Assembly: GCF_004770475.1 (NCBI RefSeq)
Contig: NZ_RQHK01000002.1
Location: 281,001 to 345,000, forward strand
Reading direction: 5' to 3'
Length of the DNA stretch: 64,000 bases
Origin: Leptospira mtsangambouensis
Lineage (GTDB): Bacteria > Spirochaetota > Leptospiria > Leptospirales > Leptospiraceae
Shown here: piece after piece, positions 18,289 to 26,692 of the stretch
Layout of the letters: each line of letters opens with the position of its first letter
How positions within the stretch are numbered: position 1 is the stretch's first letter
The notes under the pieces: model-generated
Seen by the model: the letters and a program-made list of their open reading frames with translations, nothing else
What the model was told of the DNA's origin: nothing
The model's database searches: none
Position numbers and translations under genes: made by a program

Positions 18289-18305
18289 TTTGTCGATGAT
18301 ATAAC

Positions 18306-19079
18306 ATGGACTCTTCCTTCAAACCCAAACCGCTTTTGAATAAGTCGGAACTCCGACAAATCAAACGCAGTAAAACTAGGGTAGAAGGAAAAAAGGTCAT
18401 CACTGATGACGTAAAAAAACTCAAATCACTCAAGGTCACTCCTGAGCTCAGCTTCCAAGAATCACTCGATTACTACAAAGAACCCATATGGATCGAATAC
18501 TACATTCCAAAGGAATCTAGATTTGCTTTTGAAACCAAATACCTATTCATCCTTCTTGTAGATCCAAAAATCACAGATGACCCTTGTGATGCAGAAAGAA
18601 AACGGGCAACTGCCAATCGCGAAATTGTGGATGTATTTGCTTATATGGAATCTCATCCGGAAGCCATAAGGCTTATCGAAGATTCTTATCACTCTACAAT
18701 TTCTATGCATGAATCAGTACATCATATCTTTAAGGCCTATAAAGAAACAGGAGCTACTGAAGATTTAAAAACTGCCTGTTATTTAACGGAAGCACTTTTG
18801 AAATATGAACCTACCATCGCAGGTCTTACCTATTTCAGAGACTATGTAATTTATAATTTAAATTTTTTCATTCGCACTCTGAATCGATTGAAGATAGAGT
18901 TTGCTTTGGAAGATGCCACTGTATCTCTACTCATCAAACGTAGGAATGAACTTTGGGAATTGGAAAATCGTGAAGAAGATGAAGACTTCGATTTACTTGC
19001 TGCTCTTTTTTTTGAACAGGCCTTTCCGAACCGTGGTGCGGGTGAACTTTCCAGTGACGATATGTTACTTTTTGAATGA
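18306..19079 (+). CDS. Hypothetical cytoplasmic protein with an HExxH motif
   Basis: No family recognised. The 257-residue protein has no signal peptide or membrane segment. It is basic at the N-terminus, helical in the middle and acidic at the C-terminus (ENREEDEDFD). At residues 135-139 it reads HESVH, which fits the zinc-metalloprotease motif HExxH inside a helix, followed by another His; whether this is a catalytic site is unknown. It follows the TlpA-like gene by 17 bases on the same strand and ends 16 bases before a convergent gene. Confidence 0.55.
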   Translation: MDSSFKPKPLLNKSELRQIKRSKTRVEGKKVITDDVKKLKSLKVTPELSFQESLDYYKEPIWIEYYIPKESRFAFETKYLFILLVDPKITDDPCDAERKRATANREIVDVFAYMESHPEAIRLIEDSYHSTISMHESVHHIFKAYKETGATEDLKTACYLTEALLKYEPTIAGLTYFRDYVIYNLNFFIRTLNRLKIEFALEDATVSLLIKRRNELWELENREEDEDFDLLAALFFEQAFPNRGAGELSSDDMLLFE

Positions 19080-19095
19080 TGAGTTTTAAACTTCG

Positions 19096-19959
19096 TTATA
19101 AAAACCAATGAAATAAATCCAAAAGATTCTCGGCTTCTGGGGATGAAACTTCATTTTTGATGATGTTGGTTTCTGTGAGTTGCATGGTAATGGGAATTTT
19201 TTTTTCTTGGAACGTAAAACTTAACTTCGAAACTGATTTTGTTTTTTCTTTCCATTTGGTTTGGGTTTTAGCCTCTTCTTCCAAAGGAAAACTATGGATC
19301 AGGACATTCCAAAAATCTTGTTTGGAAACTAATACTTCTGAGATATTTCCTATTCCAGTTTTTAGATCCCTATAAAGATGTTCCTTCATAAAGTCTTTGA
19401 TCCCGATGGATAAAAACTGTTTTTCTCTTTTTAGTTTTGTAAGACCTGGTACCGTAATGTGTGGATCAATTACATCCCAATCCAAAATTAAAAAATGGCA
19501 AGGCCCTGTTTGGATCCTTTTGAGAAGAAATTCTAAATTTCCCTCTGCATAAACTGTATGTCCCAAGGTTTTTAAAAATACTGACAGATGTTTGTCTAGA
19601 TTTTGGTCCTTTGTGTAAATGACCCAAGTCAATTTTGACATAGGTAAGGTTTTACATGGCAAAGTATGGATTTCTGTGAATGGTTTTTCCCATAACAAAG
19701 AAACTCCGTTGTTTTTATAATTTTCTTTTTCTTCTTTTGTAAAACTACCGCATAAGATTGGTTCGATGCTCCAATCCAATAATTCTTTTGCAATTTCAGG
19801 ACTTGGTTTTGAAAAAAGGCGAATGGAGTCTGGATGGTCTTTCCAAGTTTTCTGTGTACATTCTTTTATGACGAACCCTTGTACTTGTAACCATGTTACG
19901 ATTAGGTTTTTTTCTGCGTCGGGAAGTTGTGTCAAAACAGCACCGAATAGATTGTCCAT
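19096..19959 (-). CDS. Hypothetical protein with receiver-like domain
   Basis: The 287-residue protein is cytosolic. Near residues 110-200 it has the layout of a response-regulator receiver: a beta-strand LTWVIYTKDQNLDKHLSVFL, a strand ending HFLILDWDVIDP where the phosphoryl-accepting aspartate would lie, and a later IGIKDF strand. The usual acidic pair, conserved Thr and Lys are not obvious, so it is at best a degenerate receiver. The first 100 residues could be a second copy of the same fold (IVTWLQVQGFVIKE). No output domain is recognised. It stands alone on the minus strand, divergent from the PhaR-like gene. Confidence 0.5.
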   Translation of the reverse strand: MDNLFGAVLTQLPDAEKNLIVTWLQVQGFVIKECTQKTWKDHPDSIRLFSKPSPEIAKELLDWSIEPILCGSFTKEEKENYKNNGVSLLWEKPFTEIHTLPCKTLPMSKLTWVIYTKDQNLDKHLSVFLKTLGHTVYAEGNLEFLLKRIQTGPCHFLILDWDVIDPHITVPGLTKLKREKQFLSIGIKDFMKEHLYRDLKTGIGNISEVLVSKQDFWNVLIHSFPLEEEAKTQTKWKEKTKSVSKLSFTFQEKKIPITMQLTETNIIKNEVSSPEAENLLDLFHWFL

Positions 19960-20017
19960 TACGATTGTATTTTAGTTGACCCCCTAGGCTTGAAAGTCAT
20001 TTTAAAAAGCATCTCCG

Positions 20018-20566
20018 ATGAAGCTCCTTAAGCGATACGCAAACCGAAGACTTTATGATCCAGAAACTAGCTCCACCATCACACTTGAGGATGTGGCGAA
20101 GATGATCATCGGAGGAGAAGAAATCAAAGTCCAAGACAATATGACAGGAGAGGACATCACTCCCAAAATTTTGGGACAAACCTTTCTGAAGGTGAGTCTC
20201 GGACAAAGGAACGAAGACTTTTCCAACTTTATGTTGACCTCTCTCATCCGGGAAACGGGACGAGATGTTTCAGGTCTCTTTGAGCGATTGATCCTTGGGG
20301 GCATTGGAGCTAACTACCTCACTTCGGAACGTCTGGAAAAAATTGTAAATTCCATGGTTGAACTTGGCGAACTCAAAGAAGCAGACTTTAGCCACTACCG
20401 AGAAGATCTTTTGCGCAAAATGGCATCTCGGGCCAGCGAAAAGAAGGAACAAATCCAAAGGGATCTGGAAAAATTCAGCCAATCCATTTTGGAAGAAGAC
20501 AAAGCTACACTTGGCGATCTTTCCGAAAAATTAAAGGAAGTGGCAGAAAAATTGAAGGAAAATTAA
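20018..20566 (+). CDS. PhaR-type polyhydroxyalkanoate synthesis regulator
   Basis: The first 60 residues match the PHA/PHB accumulation regulator DNA-binding domain: [26 protein letters not shown], then [13 protein letters not shown]. In other bacteria this protein represses phasin and PHA genes and is released by PHA granules. The C-terminal third is strongly charged and helical ([20 protein letters not shown]), probably a coiled coil for oligomerisation. At 182 aa it is the usual size. No PHA synthase or phasin gene lies nearby, so a link to storage polymer here is by family only. Confidence 0.8.
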   Translation: MKLLKRYANRRLYDPETSSTITLEDVAKMIIGGEEIKVQDNMTGEDITPKILGQTFLKVSLGQRNEDFSNFMLTSLIRETGRDVSGLFERLILGGIGANYLTSERLEKIVNSMVELGELKEADFSHYREDLLRKMASRASEKKEQIQRDLEKFSQSILEEDKATLGDLSEKLKEVAEKLKEN

Positions 20567-20611
20567 CGAAAAACGATAAGAATTTCCGTCCCTACTTAGA
20601 GGCGGTTTAGA

Positions 20612-21499
20612 ATGATTCGAAAGGTTTTTTTGTTACTTTGTTTTCTCTTTGTATCTGTCAGTTTATTGGCAGATACAGACGAACGTTTTTTTGAAATCCA
20701 ACGTGCCAGACTTTCTTCTTCCGATGTATTTGAAATTCGTGATGCCATTGACAAACTTACCTTTGTTAAATCAGGCCAAGGGATTCGAGATATTATTTCT
20801 GCGATGGAAGGTTCTCCCCATTTTCCTTCAAGCCCTGGAAATGCTCCTGCAGTTAAATTTTATGCAGCACAAGCACTCGGTAAAAAAGGGGACAAAATCG
20901 CTGTTTCGTATTTAATCAAAACTTACCAAAAAGAATCTGCGAATATTCCAGAACATAACCCACCGAAACGAAGAACATTAAAAGATGGTGTTGCGGATGG
21001 TCAATCTCCATCCAGTCCTTATTTTTACGAGGATGGTGATATTCCCATCACATTGGCTTGTGGTGAAATTTTACGGGCTTTAGGTTCGTTGCCTCTGACT
21101 CCCGAGTCAGAATCGACAATCAAATCCGCTCTCACGAGTCCTAATTTTTATCTTCGTAGTTCAGCCGCCGATGCAATGTATCTTTCTGGTAAAAAAGAAT
21201 CTTTGTCTGACCTAGAAAATGCATTGGGAAAAGAGTCCGTCCCATATGCCAAAATTTCGATTCTTTCTGCAGTGGTTGGTTTGGAACGATTACCAAACCA
21301 AAATTATAAATCCGTTTTAGAATCTCTGACAGACAAAGATCCAGAAGTCCGAGGAAAAGCATCAGATGCACTGAAGCGATTGGATTTTCGAACGTCAGCA
21401 CCTTACTTAGAAAAGGTGATCCAAACCGAGAATAACTCCAAGGTTTTAAAACAAATGAAATCTGATTACAAATTTCTCGTTTCCTTTCGCGCTCCTTAA
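20612..21499 (+). CDS. Exported HEAT-repeat protein
   Basis: The first 20 residues (MIRKVFLLLCFLFVSVSLLA) are a cleavable signal peptide. The rest is made of helix pairs with the HEAT pattern, for example AVKFYAAQALGKKGDKIAV, FYLRSSAADAMYLSGKKESL and PEVRGKASDALKRLDF. HEAT solenoids bind other proteins; the partner here is unknown. A periplasmic or outer-membrane-facing location is expected. GGCGG before the ATG serves as ribosome-binding site. It lies between the PhaR-like gene and cysK, 65 bases upstream of cysK. Confidence 0.7.
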   Translation: MIRKVFLLLCFLFVSVSLLADTDERFFEIQRARLSSSDVFEIRDAIDKLTFVKSGQGIRDIISAMEGSPHFPSSPGNAPAVKFYAAQALGKKGDKIAVSYLIKTYQKESANIPEHNPPKRRTLKDGVADGQSPSSPYFYEDGDIPITLACGEILRALGSLPLTPESESTIKSALTSPNFYLRSSAADAMYLSGKKESLSDLENALGKESVPYAKISILSAVVGLERLPNQNYKSVLESLTDKDPEVRGKASDALKRLDFRTSAPYLEKVIQTENNSKVLKQMKSDYKFLVSFRAP

Positions 21500-21518
21500 G
21501 TTTTCTAATTTTCATTGT

Positions 21519-21546
21519 GGACAAATCCGCTTTTTCTCTTAAAATG
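21519..21546 (+). promoter_or_regulatory. Probable sigma-70 promoter of cysK
   Basis: TGGACA (21519-21524) and TAAAAT (21541-21546) are separated by 16 bases, and the ATG of cysK follows 18 bases later with AGCGGAG as ribosome-binding site. It would give a short leader of about 12 bases. Consensus match only. Confidence 0.4.
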
Positions 21547-21564
21547 TGACAGAGCGGAGAAATT

Positions 21565-22479
21565 ATGAAATTAAATAGCATTCTAGAAGCCATCGGAAAT
21601 ACACCTCACGTAAGATTGTCACGACTTTTTGGAACCGACCATGAAGTTTATATGAAACTCGAAAGACAAAATCCAGGTGGATCGATCAAAGATCGAATTG
21701 CTCTCGCTATGATCGAAGAAGCAGAGAAATCCGGAAAATTAAAAAAAGATTCTTTTATTGTGGAACCTACTTCTGGAAACACTGGTATCGGTCTTGCGAT
21801 GGTAGCAGCTGTTAAAGGTTATGCGATCACTCTCGTAATGCCGGAACATATGTCAGTGGAACGAAGAAGAATTATGGCAGCTTATGGTGCAAAGTTTGAG
21901 CTGACACCTCGGGAAAAAGGGATGCCTGGTGCGATTGCAAAGGCGCAAGAAATTGTTGCTGCCAATCCAAATGCTTGGATGCCACAACAGTTTGAAAACG
22001 AAGCCAATATCCAAGTTCACAGAGAAAAAACAGCAGAAGAAATTGCTAAAGATTTCCCAGACGGTTTGGATTATATCATTACCGGTGTGGGTACTGGTGG
22101 TCATATCACTGGATGTGCTGAAAATTTAAAAAAGAGATTTCCTAAACTCAAGGTATTTGCTGTGGAACCAGAAGGTTCTCCTGTTCTCAGTGGTGGTAAA
22201 CCTGGTCCACACCCTCTCCAAGGGATTGGTGCTGGATTCATTCCTAAAAACTGTAAAACAGAACTTTTGGATGGAATCATTACCGTTGGTAAAGATGAAG
22301 CCTTTACGATGGCAGTTCTTGCGGCCAAAAAAGAAGGAATTTTTATTGGAACCTCTTCTGGTGCAAGCCTTGCGGCAGTTTCCAAAAAATTAAAAGAAAT
22401 TCCTGCAGGTTCAAAAGTTCTTACCTTCTGTTATGATACAGGAGAAAGATACTTATCTGTTGAAGGATTGTTTGTTTAA
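21565..22479 (+). CDS. cysK: Cysteine synthase (O-acetylserine sulfhydrylase A)
   Basis: PLP enzyme joining sulfide to O-acetylserine to make cysteine. The PLP lysine lies in [10 protein letters not shown], the phosphate loop is [10 protein letters not shown], and VGTGGHITG and GTSSGAS are conserved. At 304 aa it is typical of CysK. It is the last step for the sulfide made by the cys cluster at 37-51 kb, though it is encoded 16 kb away. The stop is followed immediately by topA, and the two are probably on one transcript. Confidence 0.93.
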   Translation: MKLNSILEAIGNTPHVRLSRLFGTDHEVYMKLERQNPGGSIKDRIALAMIEEAEKSGKLKKDSFIVEPTSGNTGIGLAMVAAVKGYAITLVMPEHMSVERRRIMAAYGAKFELTPREKGMPGAIAKAQEIVAANPNAWMPQQFENEANIQVHREKTAEEIAKDFPDGLDYIITGVGTGGHITGCAENLKKRFPKLKVFAVEPEGSPVLSGGKPGPHPLQGIGAGFIPKNCKTELLDGIITVGKDEAFTMAVLAAKKEGIFIGTSSGASLAAVSKKLKEIPAGSKVLTFCYDTGERYLSVEGLFV

Positions 22480-22491
22480 TAGGTTCTAACT

Positions 22492-24432
22492 ATCACCAAA
22501 CTTTTAATAGTCGAATCGCCGACAAAAGCAACAACAATCGCATCCTATTTAGACAAGGATTGGGTTGTTGTTGCAACCAAAGGTCATATCAAAGACCTAC
22601 CTGCCAAATCCTATGGGATTGATTTTCAAAATTCGTTTGAACCGGAATACGAGTGGTTAAAAGGAAAAAAAACAATTTTTTCCGCAATCAAAACACAGGC
22701 GAAACTAGCATCTATCATTTATATTGCCAGTGACCCCGATCGAGAAGGGGAAATCATCGCAAAACATTGTTATGATGAATTGGCGAAACTCAAAAAACCA
22801 ATGTTTCGCCTTCGATTAAAAGAAATTTCTAAAACGGAAGTGGAACGCCAGATCCAATTTAAACTTGGCCTGGATTTGGCAGAAATTGAATCACAAATTG
22901 CAAGAAGAATTGTCGATCGTATTTTTGGATTCGAGGTATCTCCCGATTTATGGAAACAATTAAAAATTTCCTCTTTATCCGCCGGCCGCGTACAATCTAC
23001 CGTCTTACATTGGATCTGCGAAAGAGAAAAAGAAATTCAAAACTTCTCTAAAGAGGTTTATTTTCAATTAAAACTCCAAGGTACTTTATCCGATGAATCA
23101 GTGGTTTTAGACCACCAAACTAAAGATAAGTTAAATTTTGATTCCGTACAAAAAATTCTTAATGATTTGGAAATTCTTCCGGAACCCTCTCAGTTAAAAG
23201 ATATTACCTTAACCCAAATCAAAAAGAAAAATATCAAAAGAAATCCACCACCGGCATTTTCTACAGCAAGTTTACTTGAAATGAGTTTTCGTGTTTTAGG
23301 ATTTGATTCCAAAAAAACAATGAAATTAGCCCAAACCTTGTTTGAAGGAAAACGAATTGGTTCTGGAGAAAGGATTGGCTTGATTACGTATATGCGTACG
23401 GATAGTACGAGAGTTTCTGATGAAAAACGAAAATTAGGCGAAGATTATTTAAAAAAAGAATACCCTGGACTTGTTTTTTCAGGAACACCAACTTTAAAAA
23501 AACAAAAAAAATATTCACAAGACGCTCATGAAGCAGTGGTCCCAATTCGTCCGAGTTATGACCCAGATTCCATTCGATCGTATTTATCGAGTGATGAAGT
23601 GAAACTTTATACTTTGATTTGGGAACGATTTCTGGTTTCACTCATGAATCCAGAATTAGGTGAAGAAACTATATATGAATTCCATAAAAACAATCATGTT
23701 TTTATCTATAAAAATGAGTTCATTACAGATTCTGGATTTAAGGCTTTTGGAAAAAGGGATCAGAAAAAAAACTCGAAGAAGTTTGAATGGAAGATAGGAG
23801 AGCGGTTTTTTTATGAGTCCCACTCTATCGAAGAAAAACAAACGGAACCTCCCGTTCGGTACACACAAGGCAAACTTGTACAAAAGATGGAGGATACAGG
23901 AGTGGGGAGGCCATCCACATATGGCAGTATCATTGAAACCTTAAGAACAAGAAAATACATCGTAGAATATCATAAGTCCATTGGACCAACATCCCTTGGA
24001 ATGATAGTGGATGATTATCTTTTTCTTAATTTTCAAGAGATGATTGGAGAATCATTCACCAAAGACTTGGAAAACAAGTTAGACCAAATTACAGAAGATA
24101 AATCATCACGTATCAATCTGATCCAAAATTTTTACGATAGTTTGGTTGGATTGTTGCGTACACCGAGAAAAAAATATACGAGTACGGAAAGAATATATCC
24201 CAAAAATAAAGAAGAAACTCTTCCTGGTTCTTACGCAAAACCCAACCCAAATCGTTCAGCGAAGATAAAAGCCTCTAAAACGAGAATTTCCATCCCCAAA
24301 GAACATACGAATGCAAAACCTTGTCCGGTCTGCAAACAAGGAGTGGTAAAATCCAAACTTGGTAAAAAAGGAAAAACCATTTATTTCTGCTCGCGTTACC
24401 CGCATTGTGACTACATTACCTATGAATCATAA
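22492..24432 (+). CDS. topA: DNA topoisomerase I, apparent ATC start
   Basis: Type IA topoisomerase that relaxes negative supercoils. The Toprim domain starts at once with KLLIVESPTKA (catalytic Glu) and DPDREGE (acidic pair); SAGRVQS, the active-site tyrosine in GLITYMRTDSTR and GVGRPSTYG follow. The C-terminus has one four-cysteine zinc ribbon (CPVCKQG...CSRYPHC). The reading frame is closed by TAG at 22480-22482, and no ATG, GTG, TTG or CTG lies between there and the conserved N-terminus. I therefore place the start at ATC 22492, which has AGG eight bases upstream. The first ordinary start, TTG at 22780, would delete both Toprim motifs. Total 646 aa. It overlaps hemH by 11 bases. Confidence 0.85.
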   Translation: MTKLLIVESPTKATTIASYLDKDWVVVATKGHIKDLPAKSYGIDFQNSFEPEYEWLKGKKTIFSAIKTQAKLASIIYIASDPDREGEIIAKHCYDELAKLKKPMFRLRLKEISKTEVERQIQFKLGLDLAEIESQIARRIVDRIFGFEVSPDLWKQLKISSLSAGRVQSTVLHWICEREKEIQNFSKEVYFQLKLQGTLSDESVVLDHQTKDKLNFDSVQKILNDLEILPEPSQLKDITLTQIKKKNIKRNPPPAFSTASLLEMSFRVLGFDSKKTMKLAQTLFEGKRIGSGERIGLITYMRTDSTRVSDEKRKLGEDYLKKEYPGLVFSGTPTLKKQKKYSQDAHEAVVPIRPSYDPDSIRSYLSSDEVKLYTLIWERFLVSLMNPELGEETIYEFHKNNHVFIYKNEFITDSGFKAFGKRDQKKNSKKFEWKIGERFFYESHSIEEKQTEPPVRYTQGKLVQKMEDTGVGRPSTYGSIIETLRTRKYIVEYHKSIGPTSLGMIVDDYLFLNFQEMIGESFTKDLENKLDQITEDKSSRINLIQNFYDSLVGLLRTPRKKYTSTERIYPKNKEETLPGSYAKPNPNRSAKIKASKTRISIPKEHTNAKPCPVCKQGVVKSKLGKKGKTIYFCSRYPHCDYITYES

Positions 24433-25507
24433 ACTAAAGAAAACACTCATTCTTGTGAATTTGGGTGGCCCACGGACATCTGATGAAATTGAAGTTTTTT
24501 TGACGGATTTATTCACTGATCCATTTGTTTTCGATTTACCTTTGCCTGAATTTTTGCGATTGCCACTGGCACGTTTTATTGCCAAAAAAAGAACTCCTAA
24601 AGTGAAAAGAACATATGAATCCATGGGATTTGGCGGTGGTTCTCCTTTGGTTTCGGAAACAGAAAAACAAGCCAAGGTTTTGGAAAATATCTTAAACGAA
24701 AAAACAACAATCGATTGGACTGTCAAAGTGGCAATGACATGTGGGTATCCTCATATTAGAGATCCTGAATTTGAAAGACCAAACCCAAATACCATCTATC
24801 TTCCGTTATATCCTCAGTATTCCCGTTCCACCGTACTTTCTACGTTAAGTCATTTAGAAAAAAAGTTTCATGAATGTCCTGTTGGAACTGGGGGATATGT
24901 TCCAACGTTTGCTCGCGATTCTAAATACCATCAAATATCCGCTAGGTTTATTTTTGATTTTTTTTCTGGCACTTTAAATGAGACGGAATTCCTGCATTTT
25001 CCAAAAGACAAATTAACTACCGATTGGACGAATTTAGATTTGGTTTTTTCGGCACATGGTGTTCCGATGCGATTGATTCGGAAAGGAGATCAATATATGC
25101 AAGAAATTGAATCTTCTGTTCAAGGGATCACAGAAGCATTAAAATCCTATGGATTCAAAGGAAGATCACATATTTCTTTTCAAAGTAAAGTAGGACCTGC
25201 AGAATGGACCACCCCAAGTTCTTTAAGTTTGATTGAGTCTCTTGCCAAAGATGGAAAATTTATCGCTGTGTTTCCAATTAGTTTTGTCAGTGATCACTTA
25301 GAAACCTTGGAAGAGATTGGAGAACAGTTTAAAGATCTAGCTTTGGAAACAGGTGCAAAATCTTTTATTCGTATTCCGGCATTTGGTACATACCGTCCGT
25401 TTATGGAATACCTTGCAGAAAAAGTATTGTTAGCCGATGGTTCGGTCAATGAATGTTTATGTAAAAAAATGGGAGGAGAGTCACTCGCTAATTGTCGATT
25501 CAAATAG
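24422..25507 (+). CDS. hemH: Ferrochelatase
   Basis: Inserts Fe2+ into protoporphyrin IX, the last step of haem synthesis. The N-terminus reads LILVNLGGPRTSDEIEVFL, the catalytic histidine is in VFSAHGVPMRL, and SKVGPAEW and ISFVSDHLETLEEI are conserved. At 361 aa it is a normal length. The C-terminal tail has three cysteines (CLCKKMGG...NC), which could hold a metal or cluster as in some ferrochelatases; that is speculative. The ATG at 24422 lies within the last codons of topA (out of frame), so hemH is translationally coupled to topA. Its 3' end overlaps hemG, on the other strand, by 27 bases. Confidence 0.92.
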   Translation: MNHKLKKTLILVNLGGPRTSDEIEVFLTDLFTDPFVFDLPLPEFLRLPLARFIAKKRTPKVKRTYESMGFGGGSPLVSETEKQAKVLENILNEKTTIDWTVKVAMTCGYPHIRDPEFERPNPNTIYLPLYPQYSRSTVLSTLSHLEKKFHECPVGTGGYVPTFARDSKYHQISARFIFDFFSGTLNETEFLHFPKDKLTTDWTNLDLVFSAHGVPMRLIRKGDQYMQEIESSVQGITEALKSYGFKGRSHISFQSKVGPAEWTTPSSLSLIESLAKDGKFIAVFPISFVSDHLETLEEIGEQFKDLALETGAKSFIRIPAFGTYRPFMEYLAEKVLLADGSVNECLCKKMGGESLANCRFK

Positions 25508-26692
25508 TGATCTAAGTCCTATCCCTTTTCTATAGTTTCCGAAAAAACGAATGTCGATTGATTTCGAAATCCAATCGGTTTCCAAAAGATCCATAAATCG
25601 GTTAAATTCATATAGTTTTCTATCATAGGCGGGAAATACACCGTTCCATGAAGTAACATAAACTGCTTTTGGTGAATCTGCTTTATTTGTTATATGTTCT
25701 CGGTCTTTTTCGAGAATGGATTCCCAAGTTTCATTTTCCGATTGTTTTGCCGATTCTGGATATATCCATGTTTCTGAGTGGAGTCCATCTTTGGCTCGAC
25801 CCGGAAAAATATCAGAATTTGATAAAACACCGAGTGCACGGATTCCTTCGTTTTTTGCAAATAAAACCCCAAAACAAGATTTCTTTGTTAGGTGAGAAGT
25901 TCCAAACCTAGTAATGGTTGTAATGGAAAGTAAGTTTGGGCGCTCGTTCTTTTGGATTCGATCTCCTAATACGGAGATTAAACTTTTTAATGAAATACAA
26001 AATCGAATTTTACCTTTCCATTTTAAAATTTCATCCAAAGTCTGCATTTGGTAATAGGTTTTGATTTCGATTTTAGGTTCTAAGTATCGGACCAAATGAG
26101 AAACAAGATCTCCCATCCCTTGGGGAAAGGATACAGTTCCGTGAGATTTTCCTTTTTTCTTTTTGATTTCCTGTAAGATTGTATTCTTTCCCGAACCATC
26201 CCAATGGGAAAAAATTGATTCTGCCTGCAGTGCATCCAGTCTTGTTCCATAAACTCCACCAATAGCTGGTTCAATGATGTTCTTTGTCACTGAAATTCCG
26301 AACATTTGACTGGCCCATGATTCGAAGTTTTGTGTTTGGTTAAACTTTATCTTTTTGAATCCGATGGCATAAAGTAGTTTAAGACCAGCTAAAATTGAAA
26401 TAGGTAACCGAGAAAGTTTTCCTCCTACCCAGAAGTATCTTCTTTTCGCAGCTTTGTTAGGGAAAAGCGGAGTGAGACCAATTTCATCTAACATGAGTTT
26501 AATTTGATCCGTGAGTAAAACTCCATTGGCAGCAAGTTCAACTAAACCTTCTTCAACAGTTTTTGTTCCGATCACTCCGCCTAACTTTTCTGACTGTTCA
26601 TATAAGGTTACTGAGTCGCCACGTTTTGTATGATGGTAAGCAAGAAATAGTCCTGTAATTCCTCCACCTATGATGTGAATTTTTTCATTCAT
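25481..26692 (-). CDS. hemG: Protoporphyrinogen oxidase, HemY type
   Basis: FAD enzyme that oxidises protoporphyrinogen (or, in some bacteria, coproporphyrinogen). The N-terminus reads IHIIGGGITGLFLAYHH with the partner motif LYEQSEKLGGVIGTKT, as in HemY-type oxidases and monoamine-oxidase-like flavoproteins. At 403 aa it is shorter than most HemY proteins (about 450-470), and the final FAD motif is not obvious, so the C-terminus is divergent. It follows hemN with a four-base overlap and is the last gene of the operon. In Leptospira this position is called hemG although the protein is HemY-like. Confidence 0.8.
   Translation of the reverse strand: MNEKIHIIGGGITGLFLAYHHTKRGDSVTLYEQSEKLGGVIGTKTVEEGLVELAANGVLLTDQIKLMLDEIGLTPLFPNKAAKRRYFWVGGKLSRLPISILAGLKLLYAIGFKKIKFNQTQNFESWASQMFGISVTKNIIEPAIGGVYGTRLDALQAESIFSHWDGSGKNTILQEIKKKKGKSHGTVSFPQGMGDLVSHLVRYLEPKIEIKTYYQMQTLDEILKWKGKIRFCISLKSLISVLGDRIQKNERPNLLSITTITRFGTSHLTKKSCFGVLFAKNEGIRALGVLSNSDIFPGRAKDGLHSETWIYPESAKQSENETWESILEKDREHITNKADSPKAVYVTSWNGVFPAYDRKLYEFNRFMDLLETDWISKSIDIRFFGNYRKGIGLRSLFESTISE

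Noticed and set aside
21141..21593. 150-codon open frame opposite the HEAT-repeat gene and cysK start
   Set aside because: It covers the cysK promoter and start and resembles no protein.
24359..24421. N-terminal extension of hemH into topA
   Set aside because: Ferrochelatase homology starts right after ATG 24422; the extension is topA sequence in another frame.
22780..24432. topA read as a 550-residue gene starting at TTG 22780
   Set aside because: It would lack the Toprim catalytic residues, which are encoded in the same open frame just upstream.
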